The notes beneath the pieces are model-generated. The model saw nothing but the letters and a program-made list of their open reading frames with translations. It did no database searches and was not told where the DNA came from. The translations under genes and the position numbers were made by a program. Below, in pieces: positions 8,236 through 17,901 of a stretch of DNA of 64,000 nt. Position 1 is the stretch's first letter; each line of letters begins with the position of its first letter. Location: the NCBI RefSeq assembly GCF_003268025.1, contig NZ_QLUW01000004.1, positions 186,001 to 250,000 of the forward strand. Reading direction: 5' to 3'. Origin of the DNA: Paenibacillus montanisoli (GTDB lineage Bacteria; Bacillota; Bacilli; Paenibacillales; Paenibacillaceae).

Positions 8236-9435
8236 TCATGGCATAACGTCGATTACGCCGGCCGCGCCCATGCCGCCGCCGATGCACATGGAGACGACGC
8301 CGGTCCCGCCGCCGCGGCGCTTCAACTCATGAATGAGCGAGACGGTCAGCTTCGTGCCGGTACAGCCGAGCGGATGACCTAGCGCGATAGCGCCGCCGTT
8401 CACGTTGACGCGCGCCGGATCGAGGCCGAGCTGGTCAATGATCGGCAGGCACTGCGCGGCGAACGCTTCGTTGATTTCGAACGCCTCCACCTGCTCCTTC
8501 GTAATGCCCGCGCGTGCCAGCGCCTTCGGTATCGCCTCGATCGGGCCGATGCCCATCACTTCAGGCGCAACGCCGGCCACGCTGTAAGCCCGGAATACGG
8601 CAAGGGGCTTGACGCCCAGCTGCTCGGCGCGGGCACGGCTCATGACGACAACCGCCGCAGCGCCGTCGCTCATCTGCGAGGTGTTGCCCGCCGTAACCGT
8701 CCCTTCCCGCGCGAAGGACGGCTTCAGCTTCGCCAGCACCTCGGGCGTCGTATCCGGCCGAACCCCTTCGTCGTGGTCAAACACGAAGCTGCGAGCCCAT
8801 GGCCGCCCGTTATCGTCGACCCCTTCGCGCTGCACATGCAGCGGCACGATTTCGTCGCGGAAACGGCCTTCCGCCTGCGCTTTCGCCGCTTTGCGGTGGC
8901 TCTCCGCCGCGAATGCGTCCTGCGCCTCGCGGCTGATGCCGTAGCGGCGGGCCACTTCCTCGGCGGTGTGGCCCATGCCCATATACACTTCCGGCATCGC
9001 GTCGGCAATGCCGGGATGAGGCGAAAGCTTGAAGCCGGTCATCGGGACATGGCTCATGCTTTCGACCCCTCCGGCGAGCACGACTTCCGCTTCGCCAAGC
9101 CGGATCCGCTCCGCCGCATAGGCAATCGACTGCAGGCCGGAGGAGCAAAACCGGTTAACGGTGACGGCCGGCGTCGTCACCGGAAAGCCCGCATACAGCG
9201 TCATGATGCGGGCAAAGTTGAGTCCTTGTTCGCCTTCGGGCATAGCGCAGCCGATTATGACGTCCTGCACGTCCCCGTAAGACAGCCCAGGGACGCGATC
9301 CACCGCGGCGCGCAGCACGGCGCGGCCCAAATCCTCGGCTCTCGTATCCGCCAGGCTCCCTTTCTTCGCCTTGCCGACAGCCGTTCGTACCGCCGACACA
9401 ATGACGGCGTCGAACGGATCGTTCGCATTCAACAT
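8236..9435 (-). CDS. fadA: Acetyl-CoA C-acyltransferase (3-ketoacyl-CoA thiolase)
   Basis: Carries out the last beta-oxidation step, splitting 3-ketoacyl-CoA with CoA. The 399-residue protein has the nucleophilic Cys97 ([11 protein letters not shown]), His354 ([10 protein letters not shown]) and the proton-donor Cys384 ([11 protein letters not shown]). GAAGGAGGTGA precedes the ATG. The gene follows fadN by about 36 bp, the usual FadN-FadA pairing of a multifunctional enzyme and thiolase. The 51-bp repeat array starts almost directly after its stop codon. Confidence 0.96.
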   Translation of the reverse strand: MLNANDPFDAVIVSAVRTAVGKAKKGSLADTRAEDLGRAVLRAAVDRVPGLSYGDVQDVIIGCAMPEGEQGLNFARIMTLYAGFPVTTPAVTVNRFCSSGLQSIAYAAERIRLGEAEVVLAGGVESMSHVPMTGFKLSPHPGIADAMPEVYMGMGHTAEEVARRYGISREAQDAFAAESHRKAAKAQAEGRFRDEIVPLHVQREGVDDNGRPWARSFVFDHDEGVRPDTTPEVLAKLKPSFAREGTVTAGNTSQMSDGAAAVVVMSRARAEQLGVKPLAVFRAYSVAGVAPEVMGIGPIEAIPKALARAGITKEQVEAFEINEAFAAQCLPIIDQLGLDPARVNVNGGAIALGHPLGCTGTKLTVSLIHELKRRGGGTGVVSMCIGGGMGAAGVIDVMP

Positions 9436-9471
9436 TGGCGGTCACCTCCTTCAATGTACGGCTCTCGAAGC

Positions 9472-11892
9472 CTAGTTTCGAAGCGGCTTGCCCGTCGAGA
9501 GCATATGCCGCATCCTCGCTTGCGTCAGCGGCTCGCCGCACAAGCTGAGGAACGCTTCGCGTTCCAAATCGAGCAGATACTGCTCGCTTACCTCCGCGCC
9601 AGGCGACGCGTCCCCGCCGGCAATCACATGCGCGAGCTTGCGGCCGATGAGCACGTCATGCTCGCTCACCTGCCCCCCGCGGCGCATCGCGTCGACGGCC
9701 AGCTGCAGCACGGCGCGGCCTTCCCGCCCCGCGACGCGGATGCGGGCTCCTGAAGGCTGCGGCACGTAGCCCGCGCGATCCAGCTCCAGCACGCTCCGCT
9801 TCGCTTCCGCGACGCGGCTCTCGCCGCGGATGATGACGCGGTCCTGCGGCCGCATCAAGCCGATCCGCTGCACGTCATAGCCGCTGCCCGACGTTTTCCC
9901 CATCGCGATCGTCTCGAAGAGCGCGTTCACATGCGGCTGCAAATCGCCGGCTCCCGCGCGCGCCGCCGCCATCACGGCCGCTTCCTTACAGCCGCCCCCT
10001 GCGGGAATGAGGCCGACGCCGGTTTCGACGAGCCCGAAGTATGTCTCCGCGGAGAATATAATTTGATCCGCCGGCAAGCAAGCTTCCACGCCGCCGCCGA
10101 GCGTCATCCGGTGCGGCGCGGCCACAACCGGCCGGTCGAGCCGCTTAAGCAGCAGCATGCTGTTTTGGAACTGGCGGATGATGTCGTCCACTTCATCGAA
10201 ATCGCCGTTTTGCGCTTCCATCAGCAGCATCATGAGATTGGCGCCGACGCAGAAGTGGCGTCCCTCGTTCGCAATAACAAGGCCGCGCCAATTCCGGCTG
10301 ACCTCTTCCGCGCTCTGGCGGATCGCCGTCAAGATATCGCCGCCGATCGCATTGTTCGGCGAATGGAACATCAAGCACGCCACCTCGTCGCCCAAATCAA
10401 GCAGGGACGCGCCGGAATTGCCGAGAATCGTTTTCCCGGCGCGCTTCAGCGCCGCTAACGAAATAACGCCCTCCTCTTCCTCCAACGGCCGATACTCGCC
10501 GCCGTTCACATAGAACCGCAGCTGCCCCTCTTCCTTGTAAAACCCGGTATTCCCCGCCGCCAGCCATGCCTCGACCCATGCCGGAATGTCGTCCCCTTCC
10601 GCGCGCATCCGCTGCACCGAGCGCTCCAACCCGATCGCGTCCCACAGCTCGAACGGGCCAAGCTCCCAATTGAAGCCCCAAACAAGCGCCCGGTCAATAT
10701 CGCTGACCGTATCCGCGATCACACCGATTTGGCGCGCGGCGTAAAGCAGCACCGTCTTCAGCGAATGCCAGGCGAACTGCGCGTAGCGGTCCTTCGTATC
10801 GGTAAAGAGCAGCGCTTTCGCTTTGCCCGCCGCCCCCTTGGCCGCCTTAGCCGCTTCGATGACCGGCGAAGCGACGTTCGCCCTAGGCGCATACGTCATC
10901 GTATCGAGCTGCAGCGTCTCGATGTCGCTGCCGCCGCCGGGCCGTTTGATTTTGCGGTAAAAGCCCGCGCCGGCCTTCTCGCCGATCCAACCGCGCGCGA
11001 CGAGCGCTTCAAGCTCCGGCGGCCGCGCGAACGCCGCCTGATCGATGGCATCTCCGCTACGCTCCCGCACATTGTCCACCACATGCAGCAGCGTATCGAG
11101 CCCGACCAAATCGAGCATGCGGAACGTGGCCGTCTTTGGCCGTCCCATCGCAGGCCCCGTGAGCGCATCCACCTCGTCGACGTTCAGCCCGAATTGCTTC
11201 ATGGCCGCGATCGTCGTCAGCATGCCGTACGTACCGATCCGGTTCGCGATGAAGTTCGGCGTGTCCTTGGCGATGACGACCCCTTTGCCGAGCTGCAGCT
11301 CGCAAATGCGCTTAAGCCGCTCCATGACGGCAGGCTTCGTATCCGGCCCCGCCACAAGCTCAACCAGCTTCATATGACGAGGTGGGTTAAAGAAATGCGC
11401 AGCGGCAAAATAGCTCCGGAACGCTTCGCTCCGCCCTTCCGCCATCGCGGCAACCGACAAGCCGGACGTGTTCGTCGAAATGAGCGTCCCCGGCTTCAAC
11501 ACCGACTCGACGCTCGCGAACACCGCCCGCTTCACGTCTAGCCGCTCCACCACCGCTTCGACAATCCACTCTACGCCGGCCAGCTTAGCAAGGTCATCCT
11601 CCAAATTTCCTGCCGTGATCCGCTGCGCAAAGGCCGCGTCATATAAGGCCGGCGGCTGCTGCCCCGCCAGCTTGGCGATGCTGCCCGCCGCAAGCCGGTT
11701 GCGGACGCTCTTATCCTGCAGCGTCAGGCCGGCGCGGCTTTCCTGCTCGGTCAGCGAAGCAGGCACCACGTCAAGCAGTAGCACGCTGATGCCGGCATTG
11801 GCCAGATGAGCGGCGATGCCCGCTCCCATGACACCCGACCCAATGACCGCCGCGCGGCGGATTGGCGTCGGCTGTGAAGCTCTAACTCCCAC
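9472..11892 (-). CDS. fadN: 3-hydroxyacyl-CoA dehydrogenase / enoyl-CoA hydratase (FadN type)
   Basis: Multifunctional enzyme for the hydration and NAD-dependent oxidation steps. Domain order is dehydrogenase first, hydratase last, as in Bacillus FadN (about 790 residues; here 806) and opposite to E. coli FadB. The N-terminus has the NAD-binding AAVIGSGVMGAGIAAHLANA and the FFNPPRHMKLVE motif; the C-terminal crotonase part has GLVIANEGRHFCVGANL, MTLGGGVE and VGLIPAGGG. GTG start (11890-11892) after GGGGGGAA. It lies 14 bp downstream of fadF. Confidence 0.94.
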   Translation of the reverse strand: MGVRASQPTPIRRAAVIGSGVMGAGIAAHLANAGISVLLLDVVPASLTEQESRAGLTLQDKSVRNRLAAGSIAKLAGQQPPALYDAAFAQRITAGNLEDDLAKLAGVEWIVEAVVERLDVKRAVFASVESVLKPGTLISTNTSGLSVAAMAEGRSEAFRSYFAAAHFFNPPRHMKLVELVAGPDTKPAVMERLKRICELQLGKGVVIAKDTPNFIANRIGTYGMLTTIAAMKQFGLNVDEVDALTGPAMGRPKTATFRMLDLVGLDTLLHVVDNVRERSGDAIDQAAFARPPELEALVARGWIGEKAGAGFYRKIKRPGGGSDIETLQLDTMTYAPRANVASPVIEAAKAAKGAAGKAKALLFTDTKDRYAQFAWHSLKTVLLYAARQIGVIADTVSDIDRALVWGFNWELGPFELWDAIGLERSVQRMRAEGDDIPAWVEAWLAAGNTGFYKEEGQLRFYVNGGEYRPLEEEEGVISLAALKRAGKTILGNSGASLLDLGDEVACLMFHSPNNAIGGDILTAIRQSAEEVSRNWRGLVIANEGRHFCVGANLMMLLMEAQNGDFDEVDDIIRQFQNSMLLLKRLDRPVVAAPHRMTLGGGVEACLPADQIIFSAETYFGLVETGVGLIPAGGGCKEAAVMAAARAGAGDLQPHVNALFETIAMGKTSGSGYDVQRIGLMRPQDRVIIRGESRVAEAKRSVLELDRAGYVPQPSGARIRVAGREGRAVLQLAVDAMRRGGQVSEHDVLIGRKLAHVIAGGDASPGAEVSEQYLLDLEREAFLSLCGEPLTQARMRHMLSTGKPLRN

Positions 11893-11906
11893 ACAATTCC
11901 CCCCTT

Positions 11907-14276
11907 TTAACTGGATACGCTGGCTTCCGGTTTGCCGAAAACACTTTCCGCGAGCAGCTCCGCCACGTCACGCGCCCGTACGGTTTCCTCCGCTCCCAGC
12001 TGCTTGATGCCGTCCTCCATCATGGTCAAGCAGTACGGGCATGCCGAGCCGATGACGGTCGGCGACGTTTCAAGCGCTTGGGAGGCGCGCGCCTCATTCA
12101 CCCGCATCCCGCTTCGCTCCTCCATCCACATGAGCCCGCCGCCGGCGCCGCAGCACATGCCGTTTTCACGGTTGCGCTCCATCTCTACTAGATTGAGACC
12201 AGGAATCGCCGCGAGCAGCTGGCGGGGCGCGTCATAGATGCCGTTATACCGGCCCAAGTAGCAGGAATCGTGATAGACGATCCGTTCCTTCACCGAATGG
12301 GCAGGCCGCAGCAGTCCCTGCGCCACAAGGCGCGCAAGCATCGTCGTATGGTGCTCGACGGTAACGGAACGAGGGAGACCGAAGTCGCCGTATTCATGCT
12401 TCAGCGAGTTGAACGTATGCGGACAAATGGTGACGATATGGCGGATGCCGTAGCGCTGGAGCGTCTCGACGTTGTCGCGGCACAGCGTCTGGAACAGCAG
12501 CTCGTTGCCCATGCGCCGCGCGGTGTCGCCGGAGTTCTTCTCCTCGCCGCCCAGCACGGCGAAAGGAATGCCGGCCTCCTGCAGCAGCCGGACGAACGCG
12601 AACAGCACCTTGCGGCTGCGCTGATCATAAGCCCCCATCGTGCCGGCCCACAGCAGCAGCTCCGGCTGCTCGTTCCGGCGCACCGCCTCTTGCATCGTAA
12701 GCACGGGCTTCGCGGCCGGGGTTGCTTCGTAAGCCTTCAGCCAAGCCGCGCGCTCGGCCCGCGGCAGCCCCCACGGATTGCCCTGCCGCTCGATATTGTT
12801 CATCGCGCGCTGCCCCTCCGCCGGAATGCGGCCTTCCATCAGGACGAGGTAGCGTCGCATATCGATGATTTTGTCCACGTGCTCGTTGCCGACGGGACAC
12901 TGATCCTCGCAGTTGCGGCAGGTGGTGCACGACCACAGCTCGGATTCCGTCATGACGCCGCCGATGAGCGCCACATCCGATACCGGCGTATCTTCATGCA
13001 CGTTCCATGCCTGACGCTGCACGGTCATCGTCGGTTCGATGGTGGTTTTAGCCCCGTAAGCTGCCGCTCCTCCGCCGCTTTGAACCCATACCGGCGAAGC
13101 GTCGGCCATCATGTGCGCACTCGTCTGCAGTTTGGCGGTATCCCGGCTAAGGGAAGGCACCCACGGCGACTTGGATGTAATCGCGGCGCCCTTCTCCGTC
13201 AAATGATCGCGCAGCTTGATGATGAGATGCATCGGAGATAACAGCTTGCCGGTGTTCGACGCGGGACAGACATTCGTGCAGCGCCCGCATTCGACGCATG
13301 CGTACAGATCGAGCAGCTGTTTGGACGTGAACTGCTCCACCTCGCCGACGCCGAACGATTCCGCCTCTTCGTCCTCGAGATCGAGCGGCTCCAACCGGCC
13401 CGGAGGCGTCCGGCGGCGAAGCCACAGATTCACGGGAGCCGTCATAATGTGAAAATGCTTCGACTGCGGCACATAAACGAGAAAAGACAGCAGCACCGCA
13501 TAGTGCAGCCACCAGAACAGCTCGTAGCACACGCCGGCCGCGGCTTGCGTGATTCCGGCGCCGTGCAGCGCCTCCGCAATCGCCGAGGAAACCGGTGCAT
13601 AGCTGACGTAGAGCGAGCCGCCAGCCGCTTCGAAGGCGTGCAGCCGCTCGAACGCCTGCGTGAAGAGGACGGTCAGCATGATGCCGCCGATAAACCAGAG
13701 GACCAAGGATGGCTTCCAGCCCCGTTTAAGCCGACGCAGCCGTTCGACATACCGCCGGAAGCCGCCGTATAGAATGGCGAGCAGCACGAGCAGCACCGTA
13801 ATCTCCTGCGACAGAACGAACGCATGATAGGCCGGAAACGGCAGCGCCGATCCGGCGATCCCCTTCCAGATAATATCCACCGCTCCGAATTGCAGGACGA
13901 TGAACCCGTAGAAGATGACGAGGTGCATCAATCCGCTGCGAATGTCCTTCAGCAGCTTGCGGTGGCCGAACACTTGAAACGCAAAATCCCAGCCCCGGCG
14001 GGTCTGCTCGTTCCCGGTCGCTGCCGATGCCAGCGCGGCCGTCGTCGAGAAGGAGGAAAGCGACAGCATTTCCTCGCGGTTGTCGTTTTCGGGATCGGAC
14101 GGATCGTGGGTCTGAGGCGAGGAAGGCCGGCCCGTATCGCTGCTTCGGCCCATGCGTATGTACCCGATTCGTCTCTTCACAACGACATAGAAGCACCACA
14201 GCGCCGTACCCGTCATCCCTGCAAAAAGCAGCCAGCGCACCAGCGCCGCCAGCGGATGCGCACTTAAAAACCCCAC
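11907..14276 (-). CDS. fadF: Membrane-bound heterodisulfide reductase-like iron-sulfur protein (FadF type)
   Basis: Start chosen at GTG 14274-14276, 6 nt after AAGGAGGG; the frame is open further upstream but lacks a site. The 789-residue protein begins with several membrane helices of the nitrate-reductase-gamma type, followed by two 4Fe-4S clusters (ACVECGRCTNVCPAS and SCTTCRNCEDQCPVG) and two Cys-rich CCG domains (HDSCYLGRYNG and GMCCGAGGG). Bacillus FadF has the same plan. Its position at the head of the fad operon, divergent from etfBA, supports a role as membrane acceptor that moves electrons from reduced ETF to quinone (inference). Known relatives are annotated as (Fe-S)-binding reductases. 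Confidence 0.92.
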   Translation of the reverse strand: MGFLSAHPLAALVRWLLFAGMTGTALWCFYVVVKRRIGYIRMGRSSDTGRPSSPQTHDPSDPENDNREEMLSLSSFSTTAALASAATGNEQTRRGWDFAFQVFGHRKLLKDIRSGLMHLVIFYGFIVLQFGAVDIIWKGIAGSALPFPAYHAFVLSQEITVLLVLLAILYGGFRRYVERLRRLKRGWKPSLVLWFIGGIMLTVLFTQAFERLHAFEAAGGSLYVSYAPVSSAIAEALHGAGITQAAAGVCYELFWWLHYAVLLSFLVYVPQSKHFHIMTAPVNLWLRRRTPPGRLEPLDLEDEEAESFGVGEVEQFTSKQLLDLYACVECGRCTNVCPASNTGKLLSPMHLIIKLRDHLTEKGAAITSKSPWVPSLSRDTAKLQTSAHMMADASPVWVQSGGGAAAYGAKTTIEPTMTVQRQAWNVHEDTPVSDVALIGGVMTESELWSCTTCRNCEDQCPVGNEHVDKIIDMRRYLVLMEGRIPAEGQRAMNNIERQGNPWGLPRAERAAWLKAYEATPAAKPVLTMQEAVRRNEQPELLLWAGTMGAYDQRSRKVLFAFVRLLQEAGIPFAVLGGEEKNSGDTARRMGNELLFQTLCRDNVETLQRYGIRHIVTICPHTFNSLKHEYGDFGLPRSVTVEHHTTMLARLVAQGLLRPAHSVKERIVYHDSCYLGRYNGIYDAPRQLLAAIPGLNLVEMERNRENGMCCGAGGGLMWMEERSGMRVNEARASQALETSPTVIGSACPYCLTMMEDGIKQLGAEETVRARDVAELLAESVFGKPEASVSS

Positions 14277-14510
14277 AAGGATCCCTCCTTTTCTGGAATC
14301 GCGGAGTGATTCAGTATATGTCCCCATGAACGGTAACATGCGGAAAGCGCGGCCGCGCGGGCGCTTGCCGCGGTCTATTTCAAGGGCCAAGTTCATAAGG
14401 TAACACTGGGCGGAGCACGCATAGGAGGCTTAGTTTATCGTATTCGGACGCGGCTGGGCGGTATGACTGCAAGGCGGCAAATCCGAACGATCGGGAGGTG
14501 TTTGGTACCG

Positions 14511-15296
14511 ATGCAGATTGCAGTACTGATGAAGCAAACCTTCGATACGGAGGAAAAAATCGAGCTCGTTGGCGGAGCGGTAGCCGAGCATAGCGTGAAA
14601 TACATCATTAATCCTTACGACGAATACGCGCTGGAGGAAGCGCTTCGGCTGCGGGAGGCGCACGGCGGCAGCGTCACCGTGATCTCGTGCGGGCCGGGGC
14701 GCGCGGTCGAGGCGCTTCGCACGGGGCTTGCGATGGGGGCGGATGAAGCGGTGCTGATCGCCGAGGACGGACTCGCGGGCAACGATCGCGCCATCGCTGC
14801 TGCTCTGGCCGCCGCCGTGAAATCGCTGCAGCCCGATCTCTTGCTGGCCGGGCTATTCGCCGTTGACCGCGGCGCGGGCAGCGTCGCGCTGCAGGCGGCC
14901 GAGCTGCTCGGATTGCCGCATGCGTCAGCTGCTCTGAAGCTGGAGATACGGGATGGCGCCGGCGGCGGAGGGCGCACCGCTGTCGTCGAGCGCGATACGG
15001 AGTGGGGCGTAGAGACGGTGGAGGTGCCCCTCCCTGCGCTCGTCACTGCGCAGCAGGGGCTGAACGAGCCGCGCTACCCGTCGCTGCCGGGCATTATGAA
15101 AGCGAAGCGCAAGCCGCTGCGGGAAGTGACGGCGGCGGAACTGGGTCTCTCCGCGGACGATCTGGCGCCGCGGACGGAGCGCGTGGCGCTGCTCGCGCCG
15201 CCGGTGCGCGCCGCCGGCCGCAAGCTCGCCGGCACGCCGGGCGAGCAAGCCGCGCAGCTGGCGGAGCTGCTGCAGCGCGAGGCGAAGCTGTTTTGA
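14511..15296 (+). CDS. etfB: Electron transfer flavoprotein subunit beta
   Basis: Start at ATG 14511 (MQIAVLMKQTFDTEE), 10 nt after GGGAGGTG; an in-frame TTG at 14502 is too close to the site. The 261-residue protein shows the ETF-beta hallmarks: NPYDEYALEEALRL, TGLAMGADEAVLI, the DLLLAGLFAVDRGAGSVALQAAELLG region and the PALVTAQQGLNEPRYPSLPGIMKA signature segment. It binds AMP structurally and pairs with EtfA. The gene is divergent from fadF and 36 bp before etfA. Confidence 0.95.
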   Translation: MQIAVLMKQTFDTEEKIELVGGAVAEHSVKYIINPYDEYALEEALRLREAHGGSVTVISCGPGRAVEALRTGLAMGADEAVLIAEDGLAGNDRAIAAALAAAVKSLQPDLLLAGLFAVDRGAGSVALQAAELLGLPHASAALKLEIRDGAGGGGRTAVVERDTEWGVETVEVPLPALVTAQQGLNEPRYPSLPGIMKAKRKPLREVTAAELGLSADDLAPRTERVALLAPPVRAAGRKLAGTPGEQAAQLAELLQREAKLF

Positions 15297-15332
15297 GCGA
15301 AATCGATCCCGTAGAGTTGGAGGTATAGAGCG

Positions 15333-16364
15333 ATGAGCGATCAATCGAAACGAACGGCACTCGTGTATGCCGAGTGCGCGGAGGGCAAGCTGCGGCGCGT
15401 GGCGCTGGAAGCGCTCGGCGCCGCGAGGCGGCTCGCCGGCGACGGCGGCAGCGTGCACGCCGTCCTCGCCGGCGGCGGCTCGGCGGCAAGCCCCGCGCTG
15501 GCCGCAGCCGCCGCGGAGCTTGCCGCCAGGGGGGCCGGGGTCGTCCATGTCATCGACGACCCGGCCCTGGCGGGCTTTGCGCCAGAGGCGTACGCCGCCG
15601 CCATCGGCGCTGCCGTTGCCGCGGTGCAGCCGAGCATCATCGTGCTCGGCCACACCGCTGCGGGGCGCGAGCTCGCGCCCCGCGTGGCCGCCGCCTTGAA
15701 AGGCGGCCACATCGCGGATGTGACCGCCATCCAGGTGCCGGAGGATGGCGGCGCAGACGCGATCTTGACCCGCCCGCTCTACGCCGGAAAGGCGTTCGAG
15801 CAGCGGCGGCTGCTCCCCGGGGCATCGTGCGTCATCACGGTGCGCCCGAACAACCTGCCCGTCGCGGAGCCGGTCGAAGCCGGCAGCGAGGGCAAGGTCG
15901 CGGCGCTAGCCTACGCCGCGCCGCCGTTATGGACCACCGTCCGCGATGTCGTGCGCAAGGCTAGCGGACGGGTCGATCTCGCCGAGGCCGATATTATCGT
16001 CTCCGGCGGCAGAGGCGTGCGCAGCGCTGACGGCTTCGCGCCCCTGGAGGCGCTGGCGAAGGTGCTCGGCGGCGCGGTCGGCGCCTCCCGCGGCGCCTGC
16101 GATGCCGGCTATTGCGATTATGCGCTGCAAATCGGCCAGACCGGCAAGACCGTCACGCCGAAGCTCTACATCGCTTGCGGCATCAGCGGCGCTATCCAGC
16201 ATCTGGCCGGCATGAGCCAGTCCCGCGTCATCGTCGCCATCAACAAAGACCCCGATGCCCCTATCTTCGGCGTCGCCGATTACGGCATCGTCGGGGACTT
16301 GTTCGAAGTCGTGCCGCTCCTCACCGCGGAGTTCGAACGGATACTGGCAACCCCCGGCAGCTGA
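15333..16364 (+). CDS. etfA: Electron transfer flavoprotein subunit alpha
   Basis: A 343-residue FAD-binding partner of EtfB. The C-terminal FAD domain is clear: [57 protein letters not shown] and [28 protein letters not shown] precedes the ATG at 10 nt. Together with EtfB it takes electrons from FadE. Coding GC is very high in the N-terminal half, which produces many spurious antisense frames. Confidence 0.96.
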   Translation: MSDQSKRTALVYAECAEGKLRRVALEALGAARRLAGDGGSVHAVLAGGGSAASPALAAAAAELAARGAGVVHVIDDPALAGFAPEAYAAAIGAAVAAVQPSIIVLGHTAAGRELAPRVAAALKGGHIADVTAIQVPEDGGADAILTRPLYAGKAFEQRRLLPGASCVITVRPNNLPVAEPVEAGSEGKVAALAYAAPPLWTTVRDVVRKASGRVDLAEADIIVSGGRGVRSADGFAPLEALAKVLGGAVGASRGACDAGYCDYALQIGQTGKTVTPKLYIACGISGAIQHLAGMSQSRVIVAINKDPDAPIFGVADYGIVGDLFEVVPLLTAEFERILATPGS

Positions 16365-16391
16365 CGCGGCTCTCTCGGGCAACAACAAAAA

Positions 16392-16415
16392 GACCGAAGC
16401 GGAATCGCTTCGGTC
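16392..16415 (-). terminator. Left flanking hairpin of repeat element copy A (faces left)
   Basis: A 10-bp stem GACCGAAGCG/CGCTTCGGTC with loop GAAT. The A-rich run before it (16381-16391) is a T tract on the minus strand, so it would stop leftward transcription. It is the inverted copy of the hairpin at 16780-16803. Confidence 0.75.
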
Positions 16416-16423
16416 AGGCTAGG

Positions 16424-16716
16424 TTGACTGAGCTCAGACTTGCTTGACGATTTCTATCGAGGAATCATCTACATCTCGAATGAGTTCGAAAATCGAAATT
16501 GCCTCATGCTACCGCGCATAAGCTTAACGGTTGCCACGCACGCTATTTAGCCACAAATGACCCTAATAAAATTCTAACGGTTCTCAGAGACGCTATTTGG
16601 CGATTCGGACAACGAATTCTTCCGATTTGAGCCAAATAACCCCACTGGCGACCGTTAGATGATAAAAAGGGTAATTTTTGCGCCAATAAGCATTGGAGTA
16701 TCCGTTAAAATATGCA
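16424..16716 (+). repeat. Dispersed intergenic element, copy A (family 3, TAACGG)
   Basis: About 290 bp that match, in reverse orientation, the segment at 31289-31600; long stretches such as ATCGAAATTGCCTCATGCT and TAACGGTTGCCACGCACGCT are identical or nearly so. Internally it carries TAACGG at 16525 and 16575 (50 bp apart) and the inverse CCGTTA at 16652 and 16702 (50 bp apart), so it is a symmetrical pair of 50-bp direct repeats. No open frame of note. It lies between the convergent etfA and Dabb genes. Confidence 0.88.
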
Positions 16717-16779
16717 GCCTCTCTCTCATGCTGTCGTGCACATGCTAACCATATAGAAGCGCGGGATTCTCAGCAATCT

Positions 16780-16815
16780 GACCGAAGCGATTCCGCTTCG
16801 GTCTTCTTCCTTTTT
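16780..16815 (+). terminator. Right flanking hairpin of copy A (terminator for etfBA)
   Basis: Stem GACCGAAGCG/CGCTTCGGTC (16780-16803) with loop ATTC, followed by TTCTTCCTTTTT. The loop is the reverse complement of the left hairpin's loop, so the two are inverted, not direct, copies. Confidence 0.85.
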
Positions 16816-16843
16816 CCGCACTCTCTTCTATCTCTTATCGTAA

Positions 16844-17149
16844 TTAGCGTTTCTTGAAATCGATCTCCAGAAACCGCGCAACCTCCGGAATCCATCTGTT
16901 CTCGACAAAATCGACATGCACCGGATGCGCGTTGTACGTATCATAGTCTTCCTGGCTGTCGAAGACCATGGAGAAGCCGTAGTCGTAGTCGTTCTTCGCG
17001 CTCACTTGCTTGAACGCGCTAAACTCCTTCACAACCGGAATCGACGTCAAGAGACGTTCGCCGTCGTTCAAGAACTGCTCGGCTGCAGCCGACCCTTGCC
17101 CGTGCTTCAAATCAAAAATCACCATGTGCTGAATGCTCGTTTTATTCAT
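16844..17149 (-). CDS. Dabb-family (stress-responsive alpha/beta barrel) protein
   Basis: Start at ATG 17147-17149 (MNKTSIQHMVIFDLK) after TAGGAGGC. The 101-residue protein matches the Dabb fold: N-terminal HMVIFDLK strand, a central YDYGFSMVFDSQEDYDTYNAHPVHVDFVE segment with the family's Y..H..H pattern, and a short C-terminal helix. Bacterial members form dimeric barrels; roles are mostly unknown, and some resemble heme- or polyketide-handling barrels. It lies 64 bp downstream of a histidine phosphatase gene on the same strand. Confidence 0.85.
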   Translation of the reverse strand: MNKTSIQHMVIFDLKHGQGSAAAEQFLNDGERLLTSIPVVKEFSAFKQVSAKNDYDYGFSMVFDSQEDYDTYNAHPVHVDFVENRWIPEVARFLEIDFKKR

Positions 17150-17213
17150 AGTATTGCGCCTCCTAGTATCATTATTAATCTTGCGTATTTCGCCACATTG
17201 ATCCATTGAATCG

Positions 17214-17786
17214 CTAACTCCACAACCGATCGAAGCCAACAAGCTCTTCATCGCGAAACGTCATCCGGTACACGTCCGGCATCGTCGTTCTCTTCCAGAA
17301 ATCGAATCCGCCGTACCGTGAATCAAACGCATGCAAAATCATGCACATGATGTTGCCATGCGTCCCAACCGCAACCGATTGTCCCCCATACGCTTGAAGT
17401 AGCCTCTTCACTACCTGAACCGCCCGCTGCTGCGCTTCTCTGAACGACTCCCCGCCGGGCAGCGCCGCCTTGTGGTCGGCGAAGGAACGCTCGATCGCAT
17501 CCAAAAAACCGCCGCTTGCGAACGCGACCTCATCGCCGTGAAGCTTCCGCTCCCTCAGCTCCTCGAACTGCATGACCGGCAAGCCTCGCTCCGCCGCAAT
17601 GCCTTCTACCGTCAACAACGCTCTGGCATAGGGACTTGATACGACCTCGTCAATGCGCGTGTCCCGCAAAAGCTCCGTCACCCGAAGCACATCCTCCTGC
17701 CCCTTCGGGGACAGGCCTCGCGTACGATCTTTCCCTGGCGAATACGAGGACTCGGCATGCCTGATCATATATAACCGCGTTGCCAT
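17214..17786 (-). CDS. Histidine phosphatase family protein
   Basis: A 190-residue protein of the phosphoglycerate mutase-like superfamily. It has the catalytic RHAE motif (YMIRHAESSY, residues 7-16), a second Arg in SSPYARALLT, the Glu-containing ERKLHGDE region and the C-terminal His in VAVGTHGNIM. The nucleophile is the RHAE histidine. GAGGTGAGG precedes the ATG. Substrate unknown: such proteins act on sugar phosphates, alpha-ribazole phosphate or small phosphate esters, and nothing nearby decides between them. Confidence 0.9.
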   Translation of the reverse strand: MATRLYMIRHAESSYSPGKDRTRGLSPKGQEDVLRVTELLRDTRIDEVVSSPYARALLTVEGIAAERGLPVMQFEELRERKLHGDEVAFASGGFLDAIERSFADHKAALPGGESFREAQQRAVQVVKRLLQAYGGQSVAVGTHGNIMCMILHAFDSRYGGFDFWKRTTMPDVYRMTFRDEELVGFDRLWS

Positions 17787-17870
17787 CCCTCACCTCATTC
17801 CACATTCCCATGCCATCCATTATAATCCATCCTGCCGCGTGGACAAGAGATCCTGCATACCTATACAGAC

Positions 17871-17900
17871 AAAAAAGGCATCCTCCCAAGCGGGAAGACA
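17871..17900 (-). terminator. Probable terminator of the DUF2238 gene
   Basis: On the minus strand, CTTCCCGCTTGGGAGG-type stem followed by a TTTTTT tract (17871-17876). The stem is short, so confidence is moderate. Confidence 0.55.
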
Positions 17901-17901
17901 C

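Noticed and set aside
15374..15964. Long overlapping frames within etfA
   Set aside because: Products of very high GC; etfA frame has all ETF motifs.
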